Assembly: GCA_964586595.1 (NCBI GenBank)
Contig: CAZPHB010000030.1
Coordinates: forward strand, 1-19,470
DNA length: 19,470 nt
Reading direction: 5' to 3'
DNA from: REEB481 sp964586595
Lineage (GTDB): Bacteria > Bacteroidota > Bacteroidia > NS11-12g > UBA955
A program made the position numbers and the translations under genes. The notes under the pieces were generated by a model. It saw nothing but the letters and a program-made list of their open reading frames with translations, made no database searches and was not told the DNA's origin. Of the stretch, positions 1 to 6,089 are shown piece by piece; the first letter of the stretch is position 1; the number at the start of each line of letters is the position of its first letter.

Positions 1-160
1 GGAGGCGTTAAACGCCGCAAGAAGCCGCTAAATGCCAAGGAAGCTCCGAGCCTGCGAGGAGATCACCGCAGGCATTCGGCTGATGGCAAGTGTGCGCCTT
101 TCATCATTTGCAGCCTTGATTTTTTGCTTACTTTTTCATCAAGGAAAAAGTAAGAGTATA
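1..160. repeat. Palindrome-rich intergenic repeat-like segment
   Basis: No open frame here looks like a protein. The segment is dense in inverted repeats: GGCGTT-A-AACGCC at 4-16, CCTGCG paired with CGCAGG around 51-74, and an 11-bp perfect stem at 127-154. Sequence of this general style, with short GC palindromes followed by an A/T-rich hairpin, resembles intergenic repeats I associate with Bacteroidota genomes. That is recollection, not a search result. It could also be the 3' flank of a gene lying left of the window. Confidence 0.35.
127..154. terminator. 11-bp perfect hairpin, terminator-like
   Basis: CTTACTTTTTC (127-137) pairs perfectly with GAAAAAGTAAG (144-154) around the 6-base loop ATCAAG. 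The stem is A/T-rich. It has no clean T-tract after it on either strand, so it is not a textbook intrinsic terminator. It might end transcription of a gene to the left of the window, or be part of the repeat-like segment. Confidence 0.35.
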
Positions 161-493
161 AAATATGGTTGATTCGGTCTGGGGGGTAAAAATCAAAATC
201 GTCAAAAACAGACTGCTAAATCCTTGATAATCTGCACAGGAACTGTTCAATAAAAAACGTTTTGGACAGCAGTGACTTCAGACAAAAATCTTTATGAACG
301 ATTCAACATGGGAAGCCGTGATTTCTGTAAGTTCAAGCCCAAAAACTGAACTTCAGTGCAAGGCATACTTGCCCGTGAAAAAGTATGTGAAGGCTGATGA
401 TCGGTGCTATTCAGACCAGGTCTGTAAGAGTTTAATTGGTTGTGTTTTAGCGTGGGCGTTCAACTGCAACAGGATGCCTTCGCCCCCCCCAAA
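161..493. other. Non-coding stretch, no supported feature
   Basis: I see no convincing gene. A frame opening at 294 runs rightward, but its second half is simply the antisense of the deoxyhypusine-synthase-like gene and its first half has no recognisable motif. A run of eight C (483-490) lies three bases beyond the stop codon of that gene, so it cannot change the protein. Confidence 0.5.
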
Positions 494-1468
494 TCACCAA
501 CCCAGCACCCAGGCAAAAATCAGCGGCGCCACAATGGTCGCGTCGCTTTCCACGATGTATTTCGGGGTGTGGATGTCCAGCTTGCCCCAGGTAATCTTCT
601 CGTTGGGCACCGCGCCGGAATAGCTGCCGTAGCTGGTAGTTGAGTCGCTGATCTGGCAGAAATAGCTCCAGAACGGAACATCATGCCACTCCAGATCCTG
701 ATACATCATCGGCACCACGCAAATCGGGAAATCACCCGCAATGCCTCCGCCAATCTGGAAGAAGCCAACGCCCTTCCCGCCTGAATTTTCGCGGTACCAC
801 TGGCTCAGCCAAACCATGTATTCAATACCACTCTTCATGGTGGTGGCTTTCATTTCATTTTTAATCACATAGCTGGCGAAAATATTCCCCATAGTGCTGT
901 CTTCCCAGCCACCCACAATGATGGGCAGGTTGCGCTCGGCAGCCGCAATCATCCACGAGTTTTTAGGGTCAATTTCATAATACTGCTCCAGCACGCCGCT
1001 CAGAATCATCTGATACATAAACTCATGCGGGAAATAGCGCTCGCCCTGATCATCAGCTTCCTTCCAAAGCTTATGAATATGCTGCTGCAAACGGCGAAAA
1101 GCTTCTTCTTCCGGAATGCAGGTGTCGGTCACCCGGTTCAACCCTTTTTCCAGCAAGTCCCATTCTTCCTGAGGCGTCAGGTCGCGGTAATTCGGGATGC
1201 GGCGGTAATGGCTGTGCGCCACCAGGTTCATCAAATCCTCTTCCAGGTTGGCGCCCGTGCAGGAAATGATGTCCACCTTCCCCTGCCGAATCATTTCCGC
1301 CAGACTCACGCCCAGTTCCGCCGTACTCATGGCACCGGCCAACGTCACCATCATCTTCCCGCCTTCCAGCAGGTGTTGTTCATACCCTTTGGCGGCATCT
1401 TTCAGCGCTGCAGCATTAAAATGACGGTAGTGATGTTCAATAAACTGTGAAACTGGGCCTTTATTCAT
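494..1468 (-). CDS. Deoxyhypusine synthase-like protein (DHS family)
   Basis: This 324-aa protein has the NAD-dependent aminobutyl-transfer fold of deoxyhypusine and homospermidine synthases. Visible signatures are the glycine/acid segment TGANLEEDLMNL (residues 71-82), GGG at 240-242, and near the C-terminus SGAVPNEKITWGK, whose Lys296 matches the lysine that forms the enzyme-imine intermediate (human Lys329). Trp294 and Glu290 also match. Acidic residues that help bind NAD or spermidine in human DHS (Asp313, Asp316) align with Tyr280 and Tyr283, and the human His288 region (KHHI) reads GDFPI. Bacteria lack eIF5A, so a polyamine substrate is more likely than hypusine formation; this is inference. 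I chose ATG 1468 over one nine codons upstream because a promoter-like TACTTTTG lies inside that extension and MNKG begins the conserved part. Family assignment is firm; the substrate is unknown. Confidence 0.9.
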   Translation of the reverse strand: MNKGPVSQFIEHHYRHFNAAALKDAAKGYEQHLLEGGKMMVTLAGAMSTAELGVSLAEMIRQGKVDIISCTGANLEEDLMNLVAHSHYRRIPNYRDLTPQEEWDLLEKGLNRVTDTCIPEEEAFRRLQQHIHKLWKEADDQGERYFPHEFMYQMILSGVLEQYYEIDPKNSWMIAAAERNLPIIVGGWEDSTMGNIFASYVIKNEMKATTMKSGIEYMVWLSQWYRENSGGKGVGFFQIGGGIAGDFPICVVPMMYQDLEWHDVPFWSYFCQISDSTTSYGSYSGAVPNEKITWGKLDIHTPKYIVESDATIVAPLIFAWVLGW

Positions 1469-1472
1469 GCCG

Positions 1473-1480
1473 CAAAAGTA
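1473..1480 (-). promoter_or_regulatory. Candidate -7 box (TACTTTTG) for the DHS-like gene
   Basis: Read on the minus strand, TACTTTTG exactly fits the Bacteroidota TAnnTTTG -7 element. Only four bases (CGGC) separate it from ATG 1468, so the transcript would be leaderless or nearly so. A convincing -33 TTTG box at the expected 19-21 bp spacing is not present. Confidence 0.45.
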
Positions 1481-1639
1481 GTGCAGGCAAAGCAAACCTC
1501 AGGATGCCCGGAGGATGTGGTTTTTTTGGGCCTCTTTCCGGTCTTGCGCTGTACGCTTCGCCCCTTTGCCGGCATCTGCAGGCCCGCGACTTGGCTTACT
1601 GCCGTTCGCCATGCGCGTGCGGCACATGCAAGCGCAAAG

Positions 1640-1664
1640 GGGCTGCAGGGTGCCGCTGCAGCCC
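1640..1664. repeat. 9-bp perfect GC hairpin
   Basis: GGGCTGCAG and CTGCAGCCC flank a 7-base loop (1649-1655). It lies 78 bases beyond the GH53 stop codon and could stabilise that transcript's 3' end. Without a downstream T-run it is not a standard terminator. Its left arm overlaps the right arm of a longer-range 10-bp pair (1560-1569 with 1634-1643). Confidence 0.5.
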
Positions 1665-1741
1665 GGGGCACAATTCCGCGGCAAGGTCTAAGCAGCCTTC
1701 ATCACTGCCCGAAACAATCCGGTACAGCTTCCGCAACAGTG

Positions 1742-2824
1742 TTACCAAAAAACATCCATCGCCGGCAGCGCGCGTCCCTGAAAATCCCACAGCGCCTGAT
1801 TTTCCCACGATGAGCCATCCAAAGCAGCCTTGCCCTTCCAGGCAGTCCATTCAGCGCCCCAATAGCAGAAGCCAAGTCCGCCCTCCACCGAGCGCATCAT
1901 GTTGCGCATGGCCCACAAAAAAGCTTTTTGACCTTCAGGACTCGCGGGAAATTGCGGCAACAGCTGATTTTCCAATCCAACCACATTATGGGTTTGGTCG
2001 TTCCATTCCAAAGTAAACGGGTAAGAGGTTTCTGCCAACAAAATCGGTTTCTTGAAAGCCTGATGCAATATCTCCATGCGCTGTTTCACCAGGTTCAAAT
2101 CCTTGCCATGCCACATGGGGTAATAGCTCAGCCCCAGAACATCGTAATCTATGTTCCGAAAGGGTTCCAGCGTCACGGCCACATCCTCGAGCATGGCCAT
2201 ATGAATCACCACCTGGGTTTTGGGCTGTACCTGTCGCACCGCCTTGATGCCCGCCCGAATCAAGGTCAGCATGCCGGCGGTATCGCGACTGTTGCCTTCA
2301 GGCCATAGCAATCCGGAATTTATTTCATTGCCTATTTGGATGTAATCTGGTTGGAGGGCAAGTACCACCCTTTTTGTATAGGCATAGACGCTGTCTGCCA
2401 GCGTTTGGGCATTGATGTTGTTCCAGGCTGCGGGCTTGCTTTGATGCGCCGGATCTGCCCAGGTATCCGAATAATGCACACTGATGAGCGTTTTCAATCC
2501 CAGGCGACGCAGTTCGGCACACAGTTCCTGTACCTCACTGAGTCTGGCACCTGCTGCAGGATGATGCCACAACCGCAGGCGCACCACATTGATCCCTGCA
2601 TGAAGCAGGGTTTGGAGCATGTCTTCCTGCTGCCCTTTGCTGTTGTACCAAAGGCCGTTGCCTTTACGCAGTTCGGGAAGCATCGATAAATCCGTACCCA
2701 ACAATGCCGGTTTGGCGTAAAGGGGAGGGCCTGTTTCTGGTTTCTTACAGGCTTGAAGGCAGCTGCACAGCGCGGCCAGGCCGATAAAAAACCGCAGCCT
2801 CAGGGCAGTTTCACGTAGCTGCAT
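1742..2824 (-). CDS. GH53 arabinogalactan endo-beta-1,4-galactanase, lipoprotein
   Basis: This 360-aa protein is a probable surface or periplasmic glycoside hydrolase of family 53, which cleaves beta-1,4-galactan backbones of plant pectin-type polymers. The N-terminus is a lipoprotein signal with lipobox LQAC, giving lipidated Cys26. GH53 hallmarks follow: GTDLSMLPEL (43-52), GINVVRLRLW (77-86), SVHYSDTWADP (115-125), QIGNEIN with acid/base Glu167, and LAETSYPF with nucleophile Glu265. Both catalytic glutamates of the (beta/alpha)8 barrel are present and the length is normal, so it should be active. The ATG at 2824 lies 25 bases inside the upstream secreted-protein gene and has GGAG six bases before it, which suggests translational coupling. 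No SusC/SusD pair or other glycan gene lies next to it. Confidence 0.93.
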   Translation of the reverse strand: MQLRETALRLRFFIGLAALCSCLQACKKPETGPPLYAKPALLGTDLSMLPELRKGNGLWYNSKGQQEDMLQTLLHAGINVVRLRLWHHPAAGARLSEVQELCAELRRLGLKTLISVHYSDTWADPAHQSKPAAWNNINAQTLADSVYAYTKRVVLALQPDYIQIGNEINSGLLWPEGNSRDTAGMLTLIRAGIKAVRQVQPKTQVVIHMAMLEDVAVTLEPFRNIDYDVLGLSYYPMWHGKDLNLVKQRMEILHQAFKKPILLAETSYPFTLEWNDQTHNVVGLENQLLPQFPASPEGQKAFLWAMRNMMRSVEGGLGFCYWGAEWTAWKGKAALDGSSWENQALWDFQGRALPAMDVFW

Positions 2825-4806
2825 GAACTGCTCCGGAATCCGGGCGCTGCAATCTGAATCAGGTACACACCCTGCCGCAGGGCACTCAGGTCGGCGTCAA
2901 GCGTAAGGGCTGTCCCGTCAAATTCCTGCGACAACATCAAACGGCCATTCATGTCGAAAACCTTGAGCGATGCCTGACGCACGGTTTCAGAGAGCGCCAC
3001 TTGCACCATTCCGTTTCCCGGATTGGGGTAGGCGCGTACGCCCAATGCAGTGGCGGAAAGATTGCTGTTTGCATTGGTATGCGACACCGCTGTATAAGGA
3101 CCGCCACTGGCATTCCACCAGGTTCCGGAATTGGTGGTTTCCAAACGCAATGCCCGCACGGTGTACAGGTTTCTTCCTTTCAGGTAATTCGTGCTGTCGT
3201 AATACACGGTATCACTGATCAGGTATCCTTTGTTCACGCGGAAATAGCCATTGCTGGCGCTGTCGTAGCGATATACGGCATAACCATCCACAGCTCCGTT
3301 GGCGCGGTTCCAGGTGAGTTTCACACGGTTGGAAATACTCTGCGCCTTCAGGTTTGAAGGGCCGGGCACATAAGCCATGCGCAGGGTTGGGTCACCCATC
3401 AGCGCGATGTGGATGCCTTGTTGTGAATAGTTGAAGTTTCCGCTGAAATAAAAACTGCTGTTGTTTTGGGTGATACGGGTACCAAAGCCAATATGCTTAC
3501 CCAACGCCATGTGATGTACATACCATTTGGGAATACCGCCCCAGAAACAGGCCAGCGCGCTGTTGGCCAGCGGAGCCCGCAGGAAGTTGTTGTTTACATC
3601 CCAGTCGCCGAAATAGCTTCCTGCAAGGATGGTGAAGATGTTCCGCAGTGAATCAGCCGCGAAATTATTTGTGTTTCCGATGCCGCTGCATGAGGTATAA
3701 GAACCGGCGCCGCAGCCATAGCTCCACAGGTAGGCTCCTGCTTTTTGGGCGGTGAAATAATCGCGGTTGTCAAAAATGCTGTCGGTGCGGAAAAAGGTGG
3801 CAAAGTTGTGGTATCCGGTGGATGCCAGGTTCAGGCCGGTGAAGTTGTTGTCAATCAGGGCGCGGTTTACCGAACGCAATTGTCCGGTGCGCCACAGGTG
3901 GTTGCGGTTTAAGTATTTACGCACCAGCAAGGTGTCGTTTTTGCTGAAGGAGGTCATGTCGAACAGGTCCACGCGGCCCACTTCCAGATCCACGGCGCCG
4001 GGAACTTTGGTCTGGTCCATTTTGCCGTCGCCGGGAATATTGTGCAAGCGCGGCGAGGAGCCGGTGGTGCGGGTCACCTCACTGTCGAACCATTCGCCGT
4101 CTAGCTCACCGTAATACAGGTCGGCAGGCCAGGCGCCGGTATGGTTTCCGGAACCTTCCACGTGCCCGTCGGGCGGTGGAATGAATGATGAACTGTAATC
4201 ACCTGAATAGGGAACCGGCACATGCCCAATGATGTATAGCGTGCTTACTTTCCCGCCACGGCGCTGGTATTCCGCTTGGATGCGGCTGCGCACGGCTGCG
4301 GCTTTTTCTTTCCTTCCGGCATACAACATGCTGGTACTCCAGCCTTCGGCCTGCAATTGTGCATTCAGGCGGTTGATTTCGTTGCTCAGCGGCAGGCGAT
4401 AATTGCTGTCAATCAGCAGGATGATGCCACCGTTTCCGGGCTGTTCCTCATACCGGTTTCCTGCCCAAACATAACCCAGCGCTTCGGTCTGATTGCTGGC
4501 ATTCACCTTGGCCACCATGTACTCATAGGCAAACCCTGCCTTTGCAGCAGCATCTTTCCAGCTGGATGTATTTCCTGCTGCGGTGCCAACCGGCGCCGAT
4601 CCCCAGTCTTCATTGTTCAGGTCGCTGCGGCGGTATATCTGCCAGCTGCCTGAATAAGATTCCTGTGGCCAGTAAATGGTGATTGTTCCGTCGGGATTGG
4701 CAATGGCTCCGGCCATTACTACCTGGGTTTTTGCTACCTGTGCCTGCGTTTCAAAGCAGGTAAGCAAAACACTGAGGAACAAGGACAGGGTAATGATGCG
4801 CTTCAT
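2800..4806 (-). CDS. Secreted T9SS protein with C25 (gingipain)-like core and Fn3 domains
   Basis: This 668-aa exported protein has a signal peptide at residues 1-22 (cleavage near TQA|Q) and an Fn3-like domain at about 40-105. A central domain (about 125-480) resembles the peptidase C25 fold: STLYIIGHVPVPY (188-200), ADLYYGELDGEW (228-239), VDLEVGRVDLFD and GDPTLRM (471-477). A second Fn3-like domain spans about 485-575. A T9SS type A sorting domain follows from about residue 590 (AYPNPGNG, then a GVYLIQI strand). Where active gingipains carry a His in a GHG-type motif and a Cys in an AC motif, this protein reads SYGCGAGS (362-369) and LAGSYFGDW (394-402). The dyad therefore looks replaced; this is an alignment by eye. 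The start is ATG 4806; an upstream ATG at 4845 would put 13 polar residues before the signal peptide. GH53 follows with a 25-base overlap. Confidence 0.8.
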   Translation of the reverse strand: MKRIITLSLFLSVLLTCFETQAQVAKTQVVMAGAIANPDGTITIYWPQESYSGSWQIYRRSDLNNEDWGSAPVGTAAGNTSSWKDAAAKAGFAYEYMVAKVNASNQTEALGYVWAGNRYEEQPGNGGIILLIDSNYRLPLSNEINRLNAQLQAEGWSTSMLYAGRKEKAAAVRSRIQAEYQRRGGKVSTLYIIGHVPVPYSGDYSSSFIPPPDGHVEGSGNHTGAWPADLYYGELDGEWFDSEVTRTTGSSPRLHNIPGDGKMDQTKVPGAVDLEVGRVDLFDMTSFSKNDTLLVRKYLNRNHLWRTGQLRSVNRALIDNNFTGLNLASTGYHNFATFFRTDSIFDNRDYFTAQKAGAYLWSYGCGAGSYTSCSGIGNTNNFAADSLRNIFTILAGSYFGDWDVNNNFLRAPLANSALACFWGGIPKWYVHHMALGKHIGFGTRITQNNSSFYFSGNFNYSQQGIHIALMGDPTLRMAYVPGPSNLKAQSISNRVKLTWNRANGAVDGYAVYRYDSASNGYFRVNKGYLISDTVYYDSTNYLKGRNLYTVRALRLETTNSGTWWNASGGPYTAVSHTNANSNLSATALGVRAYPNPGNGMVQVALSETVRQASLKVFDMNGRLMLSQEFDGTALTLDADLSALRQGVYLIQIAAPGFRSSSCSYVKLP

Positions 4807-4906
4807 AAGCTGATGTTGTGTTGGCGAATCTAAAGAATCCTGCACTTTATTTCTTCACGTCGTTCCGGTGCATGCGCCGGCTATCAATAATGGTTTTTTG
4901 AAAAAA

Positions 4907-5566
4907 CTATTCCCGCCAGACAAATCCGAACAAAATGAGGCTGAGGTAAATCAACAAGGCATCGAGGGTGAGTACCACCATCAAGTCTTTGTAGAATGCG
5001 GAGGGGAGAAAGGACTCCAGGCACTTGCGGCTGGCACTCATTCCCGCAAGCAGCACCGGAATGATGACCGGCATGCTGAGTACAGGCGCAATAAGTCCGG
5101 CGTGCCGCGTTTTCGCAGATATGGCCGACACCAGCGTGAGCACCGTGCTGACGCCCAATCCTGTAAGCCAAACGCTGAGCAGGTATGGCCACCACTGAGG
5201 CGCATAAAAACCAAGGAAGAACGAATACAGCAATAAAGTGCCCAGCATCAGAACAGTCATCACCATGCTGTTGTAAATGATCTTTGCCAGGATGAGCGAA
5301 CCCGGATCGCACAGTTGGTATAGGTAGAGCCAGCGACCCGAAGGCACAGCTATAAAATTCTTTACAATGCCCTGCATGGTTCCGGTAATCACCAGAATCC
5401 AGAACATGGCGTTCCAAACCGCAGTTGGCATAAACTGCACAGCCAGGTAACATACCAGCACGGTGGTGAATAATTGCAGCATCACACCGGCCAAAACCGC
5501 CTTCTGGCTCAAATCACTTTGCCATTCAGCGCGAATCAGTTGAAGAGTTTTGTGCCTGCTTGCCAC
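4907..5566 (-). CDS. ccmB: Haem exporter protein CcmB
   Basis: This 219-aa integral membrane protein is the CcmB subunit of the CcmAB(C) ABC transporter needed to deliver haem for c-type cytochrome maturation (System I). Six hydrophobic segments are visible at about 25-45, 50-68, 100-120, 127-150, 157-175 and 193-216. The family's GIVKNFIAVPSGRWLYLYQL region sits in the first loop (66-85), followed by KIIYNS (95-100). Length is typical. The only plausible start is GTG 5566: no ATG, GTG or TTG lies between it and the upstream in-frame stop, and the next Met (residue 29) would cut into the first membrane segment. ccmA and ccmC are not in the window; the next minus-strand gene is an unrelated secreted protein. 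It is divergent from the TerB-like gene, 38 bases away. Confidence 0.88.
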   Translation of the reverse strand: MASRHKTLQLIRAEWQSDLSQKAVLAGVMLQLFTTVLVCYLAVQFMPTAVWNAMFWILVITGTMQGIVKNFIAVPSGRWLYLYQLCDPGSLILAKIIYNSMVMTVLMLGTLLLYSFFLGFYAPQWWPYLLSVWLTGLGVSTVLTLVSAISAKTRHAGLIAPVLSMPVIIPVLLAGMSASRKCLESFLPSAFYKDLMVVLTLDALLIYLSLILFGFVWRE

Positions 5567-5582
5567 CTTTTTAGTTATTTCG

Positions 5583-5590
5583 CAAAGTTA
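5583..5590 (-). promoter_or_regulatory. Candidate -7 box (TAACTTTG) for ccmB
   Basis: On the minus strand TAACTTTG matches TAnnTTTG exactly and lies 16 bases before the GTG start of ccmB, within the 38-base divergent gap. No clear -33 TTTG box is visible at 19-21 bp upstream, which would fall inside the TerB-like gene. Confidence 0.4.
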
Positions 5591-5604
5591 TTTAGCGAAT
5601 CCCA

Positions 5605-6078
5605 ATGCTCGACCACATCCATCATTTGACCCAAGAAGAGAAAGATTTAGTGCTTCAGGCCCCCGTTTACGTGAGTTTGCTGATTGCCGGCGCCGACGGA
5701 AATTTTCAACAGGAAGAACAAAAACGCATCCTGGAACTGGTGCATACCAAAACCTTCTCCGAACAATATGAACTGCGGGAACTCTACGCCTCCCTGAACC
5801 ATAACCTGGCCGAGCACCTGCGCCACATGATGGCTTCCCTGCCTGAAGATACCGAAGAACGACAGGCCATGCTTAGCGGATTGCTGGGCAGGCTGAATGA
5901 TATTTTCCCACGCCTGGAACAGTTTTTTGCCCGTCAGTTGTACAAAAGTCTGCGTGAATTTGCGCATTACATCGCACATGCAGATGGCGGTTTCTGGGGC
6001 ATCTCTGCCGTAAGTGATGCCGAGCGTCAGTGGGTGAAACTGCCCATGTTGAACGAACCCTTTTCTGAAGCAGATTAA
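5605..6078 (+). CDS. TerB-like small protein of unknown function
   Basis: This 157-aa soluble, mostly helical protein has no signal peptide. It carries two copies of an I-A-x-A-D-G-x-F element, IAGADGNF (27-34) and IAHADGGF (123-130). Each is followed by an acidic helix start (QQEEQKRI; SDAERQW). The acidic ADG turn resembles the metal-binding part of TerB / tellurite-resistance domains, which are built from helical repeats. I infer a TerB-like fold only; nothing supports a real role in tellurite resistance. The ATG at 5605 gives a full domain. The stop lies 11 bases before the biotin carboxylase start, so the two are likely cotranscribed and the second may be translated by coupling. Confidence 0.75.
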   Translation: MLDHIHHLTQEEKDLVLQAPVYVSLLIAGADGNFQQEEQKRILELVHTKTFSEQYELRELYASLNHNLAEHLRHMMASLPEDTEERQAMLSGLLGRLNDIFPRLEQFFARQLYKSLREFAHYIAHADGGFWGISAVSDAERQWVKLPMLNEPFSEAD

Positions 6079-6089
6079 CATCGCTGATT

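Larger units (their letters stand above)
1469..1741. other. GC-rich structured intergenic region
   Basis: This 273-base gap lies between the GH53 stop and the DHS-like start, both on the minus strand. It contains two strong inverted repeats that share bases 1640-1643. One is GCCCCTTTGC (1560-1569) with GCAAAGGGGC (1634-1643), a 10-bp perfect pair. The other is GGGCTGCAG (1640-1648) with CTGCAGCCC (1656-1664), a 9-bp perfect hairpin with a 7-base loop. CTGCAG occurs three times. No T-tract follows on the minus strand. Frames crossing the gap show no protein motif. It may be a GH53 3' UTR or end signal, an untranslated RNA, or an inert repeat. Confidence 0.45.

Noticed and set aside
483..490. 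Run of eight C as a possible phase-variable tract
   Set aside because: It lies beyond the stop codon of the DHS-like gene and in no other supported gene, so slippage would change no protein.
294..623. 109-codon plus-strand frame near the left end
   Set aside because: Its second half is antisense to the conserved C-terminus of the DHS-like gene and the first half has no recognisable features or ribosome binding site.
4870..4885. Near-palindrome CCGGTGCATGCGCCGG after ccmB as a terminator
   Set aside because: There is no loop and no T-tract after it on the minus strand; it is most likely chance or a minor protein site.
4884..5453. 189-codon minus-strand frame overlapping ccmB
   Set aside because: It is the neighbouring frame of ccmB; only the ccmB frame gives six regular membrane segments and family motifs.
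5605..6078. Functional tellurite resistance gene
   Set aside because: Only the acidic ADG turns resemble TerB; no other ter gene is present, so a resistance role is unsupported.
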